The notes: generated from the sequence alone by a model not told the origin. Counted from the first letter of the stretch, positions 25,897-35,086 are shown. The stretch is 64,000 nucleotides of DNA from Chryseolinea sp. H1M3-3 (GCF_029360725.1 NZ_JARKMY010000002.1:744001-808000); one strand, 5' to 3'. Numbers and translations: made by a program.

Positions 25897-27171
25897 ATGG
25901 AAAAAACTATTGCACCTTCACGCTGGTACCGCCTGATACCAATTGCATTTATCACTTACAGCCTTGCTTATCTGGATCGGGCGAACTTTAGTTTTGGGGT
26001 TGCAGGTGGTATGGAGAAAGACTTAAATATCACGGCTGCCACTTCTTCCTTATTAGGTTCGCTCTTTTTCCTTGGCTATTTCTTTTTTCAAATTCCAGGT
26101 GCATTGTATGCTGCGAATAAAAGCGCTAAGAAACTAATCTTCTGGTCGCTCATTCTCTGGGGTGCCTTGGCTATGGCCACCGGTATGATTAGCAATATCA
26201 ATTATCTAATTGTTATACGGTTTATGCTGGGCGTTGTAGAAAGTGCTGTTATGCCTGCTATGTTGATTTTACTCAGCAGATGGTTTACAAAAGCTGAACG
26301 CTCTCGTGCAAACACTTTTCTTATTCTCGGCAACCCGGCGACTATACTATGGATGTCAATTTTATCAGGCTACTTAATCAATTCGGTAGGTTGGAGATGG
26401 ATGTTTATTATCGAAGGCGCACCTGCTATTATTTGGGCTTTCTTTTGGTGGCGTCTGGTTGATGATAAACCAAAAGATGCCGCATGGTTGTCACCGGAGG
26501 ATAAGCAGGCGTTAGAGACTCAAATGGTAAAAGAACAGCAAGGTATTAAACCTGTAAAAAATTATGGTGAGGCTTTCAAATCAAAGGTTGTTATTTTATT
26601 GTGCCTGCAGTATGCTTTGTGGAGCATTGGAGTGTATGGATTTGTGATGTGGCTGCCTTCAATTATTAAAGCAGCGCCCAATATGAATATCGTAGACACT
26701 GGATGGTTAGCCTCCATTCCATACTTATTCGCTATAATCGGAATGCTTAGTGCTTCGTATTTCTCCGACAAGACGTTGAACCGAAAAGCGTTTGTTTGGC
26801 CGTTGCTGCTCGTCGGTGCCGTGGCATTTTATGGATCATATTTGTTGGGAACAGATGATTTTTGGTTTTCATTCATTTTATTGACCATCGCAGGTGCAGC
26901 GATGTACGCCCCGTATGGACCATTCTTCGCTATCATTCCTGAAATCTTGCCTTCGAATGTAACTGCGGGCGCCATGGCTATAATAAACAGTTTTGGTGCA
27001 CTTGGGTCTTTTATTGGGTCTTATGTGGTGGGGTATTTAAATGCTACCACCGGTGGATTTGGGGCATCCTACATTTTCATGGCGGGATCGCTGTTAATAT
27101 CAGCAATACTCACAATGGTTGCCGTCAAAGGAACATCAGAGAAGCGAAGGGTTGCTCAGCAATTTGCTTAG
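25897..27171 (+). CDS. MFS transporter, anion:cation symporter (sugar acid) type
   Basis: About 424 residues from the ATG giving MEKTIAPSRWYRLIPIAFIT; the frame opens 12 codons earlier. Twelve hydrophobic helices are visible. The opening helix with TYSLAYLDRANFSFG, the GMEKDLNITAATSSLLGSLFFLGYFFFQIPG segment and the loop SRWFTKAERSRANTFLI are typical of the ACS family, which carries hexuronates, galactonate, glucarate and similar acids with protons. It is a lone gene converging on an SDR dehydrogenase gene. The substrate is likely a sugar acid; rhamnonate or a uronate from pectin would fit, but this is inference. Confidence 0.85.
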   Translation: MEKTIAPSRWYRLIPIAFITYSLAYLDRANFSFGVAGGMEKDLNITAATSSLLGSLFFLGYFFFQIPGALYAANKSAKKLIFWSLILWGALAMATGMISNINYLIVIRFMLGVVESAVMPAMLILLSRWFTKAERSRANTFLILGNPATILWMSILSGYLINSVGWRWMFIIEGAPAIIWAFFWWRLVDDKPKDAAWLSPEDKQALETQMVKEQQGIKPVKNYGEAFKSKVVILLCLQYALWSIGVYGFVMWLPSIIKAAPNMNIVDTGWLASIPYLFAIIGMLSASYFSDKTLNRKAFVWPLLLVGAVAFYGSYLLGTDDFWFSFILLTIAGAAMYAPYGPFFAIIPEILPSNVTAGAMAIINSFGALGSFIGSYVVGYLNATTGGFGASYIFMAGSLLISAILTMVAVKGTSEKRRVAQQFA

Positions 27172-27202
27172 TGATCTGCTTCGGCAGTGATAACAACAAC
27201 TG

Positions 27203-27958
27203 TTACTTCGCTAACCAGCCACCATCGACGTTTAGTGCGTGTCCTGTAATAAAAGAGGCGGCATCCGAGCAAAGCCAAACGATCGCTTCAGCGACTTCTT
27301 CAGGTGTGCCCATGCGACCAACGGGCTCCATATCCTCAAATTGTTTTTCCACTAGTTTATCTTTGCCTGTCACCCTATCAACCATTTCAGTTTTAATTAC
27401 TCCTGGGCAAACTGCATTAATGCGAATACCTTGCTTTGCATATTCCAAGGCGGCTGTTTTAGTTAACCCAACGACACCATGCTTACTTACCACGTAGGCA
27501 GGCAATCCGGGAAATCCAATCAATCCCGCCACAGACGCGACGTTTACAATAGCCCCACTACCTTGTTTAAGCATAATTGGCAACTCTGTTTTCATGCAAA
27601 GCCAAAGGCCTTTCAGATTGATGTTAATCGTCTTATCCCAATTTTGTTCTGTGCATTCATGCGTAAGTGCATTTTGTCCTTCAATACCAGCATTGTTTAC
27701 GGCGAAATCGATTTTGCCAAATTTATTTAAAGACTCATTTAACGTTCTTTCAATATCACTCGCCTTCGATACATCACACTTCAGAAAAATGGCAGCGCCA
27801 CCGATTTTTTTTATCTCGTTTAATGTTGTGTCGTCCTCGATCCAATCTGCGATAACAACATTTGCTCCACGGCTGGCAAACGCAATTGCGGTAGCCCTAC
27901 CGATACCAAAGGCAGCTCCGGTTACAAATGCGACTTTATTTTGAAGTGTTTTTTCCAT
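27203..27958 (-). CDS. Short-chain dehydrogenase/reductase
   Basis: A 251-residue classical SDR. The cofactor motif TGAAFGIGRA (about 14-23), NNAG (NAGIEGQ), the catalytic Ser in NVASVAG and the YVVSKHG (Tyr-x-x-x-Lys) motif are intact, and the C-terminus has the usual FITGHALNVDGG. An acidic residue after the second strand (VIADWIEDD) suggests NAD preference. Substrates in the family include sugars, sugar acids and alcohols. It is placed tail to tail with the sugar-acid transporter, so a role in the same catabolic route is possible but the two are not in one operon. Confidence 0.85.
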   Translation of the reverse strand: MEKTLQNKVAFVTGAAFGIGRATAIAFASRGANVVIADWIEDDTTLNEIKKIGGAAIFLKCDVSKASDIERTLNESLNKFGKIDFAVNNAGIEGQNALTHECTEQNWDKTININLKGLWLCMKTELPIMLKQGSGAIVNVASVAGLIGFPGLPAYVVSKHGVVGLTKTAALEYAKQGIRINAVCPGVIKTEMVDRVTGKDKLVEKQFEDMEPVGRMGTPEEVAEAIVWLCSDAASFITGHALNVDGGWLAK

Positions 27959-28095
27959 GCGTTTGAAATTTTGTGAGCAATATTACCACGATAGCTGATG
28001 TCTTTAAGTGATAATGGTTAATCGTAAATATGATTTATATCAGGTTTCCTTCAATCTAATTTACTGAGCGGTGGATGCGTGCTGGCCAGCGCGAA

Positions 28096-28159
28096 CGAAG
28101 GATCTGTTGCAGGTTAACGTAATGCCCATGCGTACACTTTTAAAACGGCAGATCCTTCG
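28096..28159. repeat. Inverted repeat CGAAGGATCTG / CAGATCCTTCG
   Basis: Perfect 11-base arms (28096-28106 and 28149-28159) are separated by 42 bases, in the gap between the SDR and the GyrI-like gene. The arms resemble the intergenic palindromes that occur in many copies in some Bacteroidota genomes, but only this one is in the window. Confidence 0.5.
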
Positions 28160-28233
28160 CTGCAGGGCCATAGCTCTAACCCTGCTCACGATATTTGAAT
28201 TCCTAAGGAAGTGACCTTCAAACCATAAGTGCA

Positions 28234-28710
28234 TCACCGGACAACAAAATGGATGTTTGTCTTCCACTTGCTTGAATCCTTTTCTTGTACCGGATCTGAA
28301 AAATATTCCTCAAGCACCATTTCTTTTTTGAGGGAATTTTGTCTGACGTATTTATCAAGCGCGTCGTAAGCTGATGCCATATTTTCATATGCCCCATAAT
28401 GTGTGGTGGACAAAACTTTAGAGGTAGGAAGTACTACTTTATCGAATCCTTTTATTTCAGGGACTTTTCCTTGTACAGCTACTGCCGCTGCCACATCAGT
28501 CTCTTTGCTAAATTCATCAATATCATAATAAATTGCATAAGGCATCCCATCTGGTGTCAATCCCAACTTTTGAATTACTGCATATAGGGCTCCATAAGCT
28601 TCGCCGAAAAACGTCGAGAGCTCATCAAACTTTATCCGGCCTCTCTTTGTGACGAAAGTTTTTTCAGGCCAGGTTGTCAGTTTCACATCGTAGTTTACTA
28701 TCGTTTCCAT
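28234..28710 (-). CDS. GyrI-like small-molecule-binding protein
   Basis: A 158-residue stand-alone GyrI/AraC-effector-binding domain. It has a beta-alpha-beta-beta repeat layout with VKLTTWPEKTFVTKRGRI, the YAIYYDIDE strand and KVLSTTHYGAYENMASAYDA, which is the conserved Gly-x-Tyr loop plus following helix of the family. Such domains bind hydrophobic or cationic small molecules and either act as sensors or hydrolyse toxic compounds. No DNA-binding domain is attached. A CRP/FNR-type box lies 52 bases upstream of the start. Confidence 0.75.
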   Translation of the reverse strand: METIVNYDVKLTTWPEKTFVTKRGRIKFDELSTFFGEAYGALYAVIQKLGLTPDGMPYAIYYDIDEFSKETDVAAAVAVQGKVPEIKGFDKVVLPTSKVLSTTHYGAYENMASAYDALDKYVRQNSLKKEMVLEEYFSDPVQEKDSSKWKTNIHFVVR

Positions 28711-28761
28711 AATTAAAATTTTGTTACGACGTAAAAGTAAAACAATGCCTATACGGCCACC

Positions 28762-28775
28762 TTGATTTTAGTCAT
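28762..28775. promoter_or_regulatory. CRP/FNR-type box (TGA-N6-TCA), upstream of the GyrI-like gene
   Basis: TTGATTTTAGTCAT matches the TGA-N6-TCA half-site spacing of the CRP/FNR family and is nearly identical to the site at 58641-58654 (TTGACTTTAGTCAT). It is 51 bases upstream of the minus-strand GyrI-like start. Confidence 0.45.
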
Positions 28776-28803
28776 TCAAGGGCATCGTTTTTATCATACT
28801 TTA

Positions 28804-29196
28804 TTAAGGATGGATGTCAGCTTTATGATTCTTTTCACGCAGGTTGGTAATGATGCTCATAAGGAACGCTAGCACGAACAGAATTAAGGTCAGCCAATCG
28901 ACTATCTGTTCTGAAATGGAAAGAGGGAGGAGAGTAGTCAATAGAAAATGTATATACGAATCTGATGCCGGTACATATCCGAGTTCATCACGGACTTGCC
29001 AATGCCAATCTGTTAAAAAACAATATCCAAAACCGTAAAAAAATCCGAGGATGAACCACGAAAAAGCCGTTATGGATAGGGTCACAAGATTCCACCCTCG
29101 CAATCGTTTTGAGGTCCATCCAAAAAGATTAAAGAGAATAAGACTCACGTGAAATACAAAGAAAAAAATATCGACTACTTCCAGGATTATCCTCAT
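28804..29196 (-). CDS. DUF2784-like membrane protein
   Basis: A 130-residue inner-membrane protein with four predicted helices. The pattern FHVSLILFNLFGWTSKRLRG, then GYCFLTDWHWQVRDELGY between helices and a C-terminal helix matches DUF2784 proteins, which have a conserved aromatic- and Cys/Thr-containing loop with unknown function. It precedes the GyrI-like gene on the same strand by about 90 bases, so a loose operon is possible. No catalytic role can be assigned. Confidence 0.7.
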   Translation of the reverse strand: MRIILEVVDIFFFVFHVSLILFNLFGWTSKRLRGWNLVTLSITAFSWFILGFFYGFGYCFLTDWHWQVRDELGYVPASDSYIHFLLTTLLPLSISEQIVDWLTLILFVLAFLMSIITNLREKNHKADIHP

Positions 29197-29413
29197 GTCG
29201 ATGACCTTTGGTATTATAAAGCTAAGCTAACCACAGAATTTTTAGTGAACCAGGTGTAAGTTTAAAGTAGCCCGCCAGTGTTGCAATGTACAATATTGAA
29301 CATTGTGGTGTTCAGGAATGAATCGCCCATTCCTTAAAGGATTCATACCTATAAGGAATTTGACACTTTTTAGATTGGTTTGTAGTTTGAATGGAAGAAG
29401 AAAAATATTTCTA

Positions 29414-29617
29414 ATGAAGACTTTAATTGCTATTTTTTTGTGGTGCATTCTTTTCGTTTTGTGTTGGCCCTTGGCCTTGCTAATGATTTTCCTGCTTCCA
29501 CTATTCTGGCTAATTTTACTTCCCTTTAAAATTGTTGGACTTACACTTGATGTGATATTTAAACTTGTTAGTGCCGTTCTATTATTTCCATTCCGAATAA
29601 TTGGAGTAATCCGATAA
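29414..29617 (+). CDS. Small hydrophobic membrane protein
   Basis: A 67-residue ORF from the ATG giving MKTLIAIFLWCILFVLCWPL; the frame is open further upstream but the hydrophobic product begins here. Nearly the whole protein is membrane-seeking, in two or three segments separated by PFKIVG and ending FRIIGVIR. Such short proteins with P-F-K/R breaks recur in Bacteroidota as conserved hypotheticals. No function is recognised. A CATACG/CGTATG hairpin at 29627-29641 separates it from the converging paralog B. Confidence 0.6.
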   Translation: MKTLIAIFLWCILFVLCWPLALLMIFLLPLFWLILLPFKIVGLTLDVIFKLVSAVLLFPFRIIGVIR

Positions 29618-29648
29618 GCAGAATGTCATACGGATCGTATGCTGTTTG

Positions 29649-30335
29649 CTATAAAGAGTTATAATACTTAATAAGTCTGACAAGATCTTTTTCCTTGCGG
29701 ACTGAAATTTTTTCTTCCTTTACAAAACGATTTAACTCGTCGTGATTATTAGGAAGAGCGGCTATCACAGATTTAACATTTTCCACGCTTTGCACCTGGC
29801 CATTTTCGACCTTGAAAAAAAACCGATCGGGGCCTTGGGTATACTTGGCAGGTGTAGCTCCCGCTTCCAAAGCTTTAGCTTCCGTTCTTTCTCTGTAGGT
29901 AACTGTTTTTTTAGATAGCAGCATCACTTTTCCGCTATCAATCAATATAAAATATCCTTGTTTAGTTTTGCCACGCGATTCAAAACTTTCGACGATGAGG
30001 ATGCGTTCACCAAGTTTTATTTTTTTAATCCGCTCATTCGGATCCAATATGTATGTTTGATTATTCTGTTGATACTCCACCCAATCCTTGTAGATATTGT
30101 ACCTGACTGGTACAACTGTTGGTTTACCTTTGGCGAAATAGACTTCACCTTGTGTAAAAGAGTCGTCCAGATAAGGTGTCCCTTCAATGTTCTCCTCTTT
30201 CGCTCCTAACGCCCTTTGCGCGTCTTTGATGAGAAGGTGGTCATCAATATTTCTGCCGGTTGTCGCTTGCGCTAAAGTCGGGGAGCCTATGAATAGATAT
30301 AAGACACTCAACAAGATTGTAATTTTGCTCAACAT
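29649..30335 (-). CDS. Exported protein of unknown function (paralog B)
   Basis: A 228-residue exported protein (signal MLSKITILLSVLYLFIGSPT, cleaved near AQA) homologous to paralog A at 25049-25681 over the whole mature region. Conserved blocks include GTPYLDDSFTQGEVYF, VPVRYNIYKDWVEYQQN, IDSGKVMLLSKK and LIKYYNSL. It carries about 20 extra residues between the signal and the conserved part. The two genes lie in opposite directions 4 kb apart with four unrelated genes between, so they are not a fresh tandem duplicate. The domain is unrecognised; outer-envelope or surface-linked function is a guess. Confidence 0.8.
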   Translation of the reverse strand: MLSKITILLSVLYLFIGSPTLAQATTGRNIDDHLLIKDAQRALGAKEENIEGTPYLDDSFTQGEVYFAKGKPTVVPVRYNIYKDWVEYQQNNQTYILDPNERIKKIKLGERILIVESFESRGKTKQGYFILIDSGKVMLLSKKTVTYRERTEAKALEAGATPAKYTQGPDRFFFKVENGQVQSVENVKSVIAALPNNHDELNRFVKEEKISVRKEKDLVRLIKYYNSL

Positions 30336-30740
30336 ATAATATTTACTTTAATTGTGGTAATGGGTTACACATAACTGCGCTTTCTTATCTCGCTCACAAG
30401 TTGGATTACTGGCGTATAGCCCTATGCGAAAATGTTACCAGAAATTTATAGGGACGACTATCACGTATTTACGCCATATTCACGGATACGACATATGACA
30501 GTCGTCCGAAAACAGAGAACACTGCCTTAATTTCGAACAATAAGTATTTCCAAAGAGATGATATAAAGTTTGGTTAGGTGAGAGTGAAAGCAACATCATT
30601 ACTTTTTAAGCGACGAACCAACATTATTCCTTGATGATAAAATCTTCATTCGCAGATTCAAAAAATAACAAATAGCGCTAACTTGTTTGCTGTAAATGGG
30701 CATCAGCCATATTAACCATAGGATCTTTAAACCTCGAAGT
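30336..30740. other. Divergent intergenic region with an inverted repeat
   Basis: About 400 bases between paralog B and the esterase. GGACGACT (30452-30459) pairs with AGTCGTCC (30500-30507) around a 40-base spacer. TGTAACCC lies near 30362-30369 on the minus strand, shared with the leader of paralog A. No gene is supportable. Confidence 0.45.
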
Positions 30741-31943
30741 ATGAAAAAGCCTGAACTTTCATTCAAGCAATGTATTTTACTAGCGTTTTTTTTGACGAGT
30801 GTTTCAGACAAGGCATTTAGTCAATTGGTTGATACCACCATGCTCTGCCGAGGAAATTATTTCACCGAGGCTGAAGGACGGCAATCATTGGAAGAATTTG
30901 CTAAAGCATATCACGATTTGGACAGTTGGAAAAAAAGAGCTTCTCAAATACGTGAGGGAATTATAAAAGGTATGAACCTTCCTAAGGCGCGTATAGTTTC
31001 ACCGTTAAATGTAATAGCACATAGCAAACGGGTATACGATGGATATACCGTTGAGAATATCGCCTTTGAAAGCTTGCCCGGATTTTTTGTTACCGGCAAT
31101 TTATACAAACCATTAAAGAGTGCGGCATCCTATGCTGGCATCCTTTCACCTCATGGGCATGGCAAGGATCCCAGGTTTCAGGAAAATGTACAGAGGCGCT
31201 GCGCAATGTTCGCGAAAATGGGAGCGATCGTATTCACGTACGACATGATTGGTTACGGTGATTCCAAGCAATGCGAGCATAAGCACCCCCAAGCGTTGAC
31301 TTTGCAAACGATTAATAGTATCCGCGCAATTGATTTTTTGCTCACCATTCCAGGAATTGATCCTGAACGAATTGGCGTCACAGGCGAGTCTGGCGGTGGA
31401 ACACAAACTTTTTTACTCACCGCTTTGGACAACAGGGTTAAAGTTTCGGTTCCTGTTGTGATGGTATCCGCGCATTTTTTCGGCGGATGTTCGTGCGAAA
31501 GTGGAATGCCAATTCATAAAAGCCAGGATCATCAAACTAGTAATGTTGAAATTGCCGCACTTGCCGCACCTCGTCCAATGCTTTTGATTTCTGATGGAAA
31601 GGATTGGACAAAAAACACCCCTGAAGTTGAATTCCCATACATAAAAAACATTTACAGGCTGTATGGTCGGGAAAATTATGTCGAGAATGTTCATTTGCGT
31701 GACGAAGGCCATGACTATGGAATAAACAAAAGAAAAGGTGCGTACCAATTTCTGGCTAAACATTTAAACCTGTCAATAAAGGAGGTAACTGATTTAAATG
31801 GTGTGATTGATGAGTCTTTTGTTAAGACAGAACCAACTCCAGTCCTGCGCGTTTTTGATGACGGACATCCTATGCCTTCCCATGCGGTAAACGGGGACGA
31901 GCAAATCAGCGAATTGCTGTCAAAATATTCAGGAAGTAAATAA
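30741..31943 (+). CDS. Exported alpha/beta-hydrolase (acetyl-xylan-esterase-like)
   Basis: About 400 residues from the ATG giving MKKPELSFKQCILLAFFLTS (signal peptide ending FSQ). The alpha/beta-hydrolase nucleophile elbow GVTGESGGGTQTF (Ser in G-E-S-G-G), a later Asp-bearing segment (SDGKDWTKNTPEVEF) and a His-bearing DEGHDYG complete a Ser-Asp-His triad. The early segment ILSPHGHGKDPRFQENVQRR supplies the oxyanion region. This fits large exported esterases of the acetyl-xylan/dienelactone-hydrolase type that act on acetylated or methyl-esterified plant glycans. It is followed by a bidirectional terminator. The exact carbohydrate-esterase family cannot be decided by eye. Confidence 0.8.
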   Translation: MKKPELSFKQCILLAFFLTSVSDKAFSQLVDTTMLCRGNYFTEAEGRQSLEEFAKAYHDLDSWKKRASQIREGIIKGMNLPKARIVSPLNVIAHSKRVYDGYTVENIAFESLPGFFVTGNLYKPLKSAASYAGILSPHGHGKDPRFQENVQRRCAMFAKMGAIVFTYDMIGYGDSKQCEHKHPQALTLQTINSIRAIDFLLTIPGIDPERIGVTGESGGGTQTFLLTALDNRVKVSVPVVMVSAHFFGGCSCESGMPIHKSQDHQTSNVEIAALAAPRPMLLISDGKDWTKNTPEVEFPYIKNIYRLYGRENYVENVHLRDEGHDYGINKRKGAYQFLAKHLNLSIKEVTDLNGVIDESFVKTEPTPVLRVFDDGHPMPSHAVNGDEQISELLSKYSGSK

Positions 31944-31985
31944 GGGAGGATTAAAAAATTTAATGCCGCGAAATCGTGAAATTAA

Positions 31986-32018
31986 AATATGATCAGGTAC
32001 AACCTGACCATATTTTTT
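31986..32018. terminator. Bidirectional terminator between convergent genes
   Basis: AATATGATCAGGT and ACCTGACCATATT make a 13-bp stem with one mismatch and a 3-base loop, flanked by T6 on the right and an A/T-rich run on the left. It sits between the esterase stop and the stop of a small minus-strand gene. Confidence 0.8.
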
Positions 32019-32025
32019 GTCCAGC

Positions 32026-32241
32026 CTATAAACTATGTGAAATTGCCATTCTGCCTGTAGTCCAGTCGAATTGTACATCGAGGCGGCTACCAGAACGATA
32101 ACCCGTTCTTATGTCATCAATAAATCGATTTATGGAAGGGATAACGGATGTGATAGGTTCCGTTGCCTTTTTTACAAGGTTATTTTCTACCACACTTTCA
32201 GCAACTGGTACTTGTTTTTGTAAATCGTTATTGGTTTTCAT
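32026..32241 (-). CDS. Small hypothetical protein
   Basis: A 71-residue protein (MKTNNDLQKQVPVAESVVEN at the start) with an N-terminal polar, helix-prone part and a C-terminal strand-rich part (SRLDVQFDWTTGRMAISHSL). There is no signal peptide or membrane helix. The convergent terminator eight bases past its stop and the A-rich leader support a real gene. No family recognised. Confidence 0.5.
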   Translation of the reverse strand: MKTNNDLQKQVPVAESVVENNLVKKATEPITSVIPSINRFIDDIRTGYRSGSRLDVQFDWTTGRMAISHSL

Positions 32242-32414
32242 AAGAGCGGCTTTGATTTATTATTCAGTATACAAACAAAATCACTTTTTAAACGAATCTC
32301 CATGACGTTTGTTAGGTACCACCTAGATTTTTATCATCACGAAAAACCCCAGGTGTAGCATTAACACTTAGTAACTATTTGATGGTCAGAATGTAATCGA
32401 CCTAACGCGAAGAT

Positions 32415-33032
32415 TCATAAATGCCGGTGAAGCATCTCACTTTTTATAATTTGACCGCCTGAAGATAGAATTTCATTTTTTGCTTTAACATAACCGTTAG
32501 GATCAATTGCGCGCGTGGCATCTTCTATTATGTAGGTTTCAAAATTTTCTTTCAATGAATCTTTTGCCGTAAAGAAAACACAATAGTCTGCTGCAAGGCC
32601 ACAAACAAAAACCTTTTGCACTTTGCGCTCGCGAAGATACCCCGCCAAGCCTGTGGATTTTTTGTAACCATTGTCATAGAAAGCCGAGTAACTGTCTATT
32701 TCTGCGTCCATACCTTTCCTAAAAATGGCTTCAACCTTATTTAGATTTAACCTACTGTGTAACCCAGCACCTCCAGATCCCTGGATACAGTGATTCGGCC
32801 ACAACACTTGCTCCAATCCATGCAACACAATCTTTTCAAATGTTTTTTTTCCAGGATGATTGCTCGCGAAGCTTTTATGATTGCTCGGATGCCAATCTTG
32901 TGTTGCCACAACAAGATCAAAAGAATCCTGCAGGTCATTTACCAGGGGGATGATTTCATCTCCTAACGGAACGGGTAGCTGTCCGCCAGGTACAAAGTCG
33001 TTTTGAATGTCTACCAGAATGAGTGCAAACAT
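32415..33032 (-). CDS. pncA: Nicotinamidase
   Basis: A 205-residue cysteine hydrolase converting nicotinamide to nicotinate plus ammonia for NAD salvage. The first strand ALILVDIQNDFVPGGQLPV carries the catalytic Asp, VVATQDWHPSNHKSF provides the metal-binding Asp-x-His pair, the catalytic Lys lies in RKGMDAEIDSYSAF, and the nucleophilic Cys is in VCGLAADYCVFFTA. It follows pncB with two bases between them, so both act in one operon feeding the Preiss-Handler pathway. Confidence 0.93.
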   Translation of the reverse strand: MFALILVDIQNDFVPGGQLPVPLGDEIIPLVNDLQDSFDLVVATQDWHPSNHKSFASNHPGKKTFEKIVLHGLEQVLWPNHCIQGSGGAGLHSRLNLNKVEAIFRKGMDAEIDSYSAFYDNGYKKSTGLAGYLRERKVQKVFVCGLAADYCVFFTAKDSLKENFETYIIEDATRAIDPNGYVKAKNEILSSGGQIIKSEMLHRHL

Positions 33033-33034
33033 GG

Positions 33035-34447
33035 TTACTTTTTGTATTGATTTTTTAATTGATTCCTTTCATCTCTGAGTTTCTCACTAATACCTATCTT
33101 GTATATGTGCGGATACTCAAATCGTTTATGCTCATCTGGGAGCATCGCCAGTCGCTGATGACAATAACATGCAATAGTAGATAACGACGGCAAAGTATCC
33201 GTGATTTTCCCATCCTCCATCACTTTATGTAAAAGGGCCTCTTGTTCAAATCCTTTTAGCTGAAGTGATTTGTCTGGTTCGGCAGGGTGATACATAACTT
33301 GTGGCTTGCTCTCTTGTTGTGTAGCAATGACGTCAGCCCCGAAAAAATTTCCAGCACTATTCTTTATTCTAAATACCTGCTTTTTGTCAGGTAAAGTGAT
33401 TTTTTTCAGGTTTTCGGACAACTTGATCCTTGGCTTGCCATGTGCAAATGCAAGTTTATAAACTCCATCTAAAGCTGCGTCTGGCGGACCCGTTACAAGA
33501 CTTGTGCCTACACCAAAAGCGTCAATGGGAGCATGTTGATCTAAGAGACTCTTAATAACATATTCATCCAGTTGGTTCGATGCGGTGATCTTTACGTCGT
33601 GCAAACCAGCTTCATCCAACATCCGCCTGGCCTGCTTTGAAAGGTATGCAAGGTCGCCACTATCCAGTCTAATACCAGCGATTTTTTGCGAGCGCAGGGA
33701 CATTTCCTTTGCAACTGTGATTGCATTTGGAATTCCCGACTTAAGTGTATTATAGGTGTCTACGAGAAGAACACATTGGTTTGGTCTGTGAATGGCAAAG
33801 TCGCGGAAAGCGGTTAACTCTTCATCATAGCTTTGAACAAAAGAATGCGCCATGGTTCCTACCGCAGGAATGTTATAATCACGTGCAGCCATTACGTTAC
33901 TTGTTGAGTTGAATCCGCCGACGATCGCTGCCCGGGTAGCGCTATATCCGCCGAAACCCTGCGCACGTCTTAGACCAAAGTCACTTAAAATTCTATCACC
34001 CGCCACTGTCCGGATACGCGCGGCCTTGGTAGCAATCAGAGATTGAAAATTAAGAATGTTGAGTAAAAGGGTTTCGATCAGTTGCGCTTCCAGGATACTT
34101 CCTTCCACCCTTAGCACCGGCTCATTCGGAAACACAATTTCCCCTTCTCTCATGGCATAAATCTTACCCTGGAATTTAAAATCCTTAAGATGTTCTGCAA
34201 ATTGTGCGTCGATACCAACTACTTCTTTTAAATAACTGAGATCCTGTTGTGAAAAATGTAAGTCCTGTAATACGGATAACAAATCCCCTAAACCTGCAAA
34301 CACCGTATAGCCACCGTTGAAGGGAATTTTCCTAAAAAAGTAATCGAATACAGCTTCATCTTTGTGTTTACCCGACAGGTAATAGACTTGCGCCATGGAA
34401 ATTTGATAGAGATCGGTGTATGTCGCCGTTACAGAAAAATTTGTCAT
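33035..34447 (-). CDS. pncB: Nicotinate phosphoribosyltransferase
   Basis: About 470 residues from the ATG giving MTNFSVTATYTDLYQISMAQ, the canonical start of the family; the frame extends eight codons further. It joins nicotinate to PRPP to make nicotinate mononucleotide. Conserved segments are SDFGLRRAQGFGG, GTMAHSFVQSYDEELTAF with the reactive His, GIRLDSGDLAYLS (phosphoribosyl-binding) and VGTSLVTGPPDAALDGVYK. First gene of pncB-pncA; it diverges from the following HEAT-like gene. Confidence 0.93.
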   Translation of the reverse strand: MTNFSVTATYTDLYQISMAQVYYLSGKHKDEAVFDYFFRKIPFNGGYTVFAGLGDLLSVLQDLHFSQQDLSYLKEVVGIDAQFAEHLKDFKFQGKIYAMREGEIVFPNEPVLRVEGSILEAQLIETLLLNILNFQSLIATKAARIRTVAGDRILSDFGLRRAQGFGGYSATRAAIVGGFNSTSNVMAARDYNIPAVGTMAHSFVQSYDEELTAFRDFAIHRPNQCVLLVDTYNTLKSGIPNAITVAKEMSLRSQKIAGIRLDSGDLAYLSKQARRMLDEAGLHDVKITASNQLDEYVIKSLLDQHAPIDAFGVGTSLVTGPPDAALDGVYKLAFAHGKPRIKLSENLKKITLPDKKQVFRIKNSAGNFFGADVIATQQESKPQVMYHPAEPDKSLQLKGFEQEALLHKVMEDGKITDTLPSLSTIACYCHQRLAMLPDEHKRFEYPHIYKIGISEKLRDERNQLKNQYKK

Positions 34448-34576
34448 GTTGAGTTTGTTACAGGATGGCACTTTGAATTGATTTAAAGATACTTCTTTTA
34501 TGTCCTCAAGTCTACTTAAATTTGATTACCATATTTTTTAGTTTATCGATTTTCAATCTTCAATTGATAGCATCTC

Positions 34577-35086
34577 ATGACGGATTATGCAAAACTTCTG
34601 CTTGGGAAAGACATACGTTCTATCGCAAAAAGCAATGATGTTGCCGTATCGATTCATGATCAAGTCAGTTTTGATGCGTTGTTTTCGTTGTTATGGCATC
34701 ATGAAAGAATACTCGTTATGCGGGTTGCTGACGCCATTGAGAAAATAACACTTGTGCATCGCGAATTTCTGATTCCTCATAAAAGTCAATTGTTGAGTTT
34801 GTTGAAAAGCGCGGTTAACAAAGAACTTAAATGGCATCTAGCGCTGTTGGTATCGAGACTACCACTAAATGAAGAAGAGTTGAAAGTGGTCTGGTCTGTT
34901 TTATCCTACTGGGTCCAAAATCCAAATGAGAGCAAAATCGTAAGGGTAAACTCGCTGCAAGGTCTTCATGATTTAGGGATCCAGTTTCCAATGTTGAAGG
35001 AAAAGTATGAAGAGATGGTGCGGCGCGTGGCGCACGAACCAATACCTTCTTTGCAAGCAAGAATTAAAAAGTTGAGGAAGCCCTAG
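34577..35086 (+). CDS. HEAT/ARM-like helical protein of unknown function
   Basis: A 169-residue cytosolic protein, all alpha-helical by pattern, with short repeats of paired helices (SFDALFSLLWHHERILVMRV, KWHLALLVSRLPL, IVRVNSLQGLHDLG) that resemble HEAT or armadillo units. There is no signal peptide or catalytic motif. Such proteins usually mediate protein contacts. It lies between pncB and the rhamnose genes with its own promoter region and no clear operon partners. Confidence 0.6.
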   Translation: MTDYAKLLLGKDIRSIAKSNDVAVSIHDQVSFDALFSLLWHHERILVMRVADAIEKITLVHREFLIPHKSQLLSLLKSAVNKELKWHLALLVSRLPLNEEELKVVWSVLSYWVQNPNESKIVRVNSLQGLHDLGIQFPMLKEKYEEMVRRVAHEPIPSLQARIKKLRKP

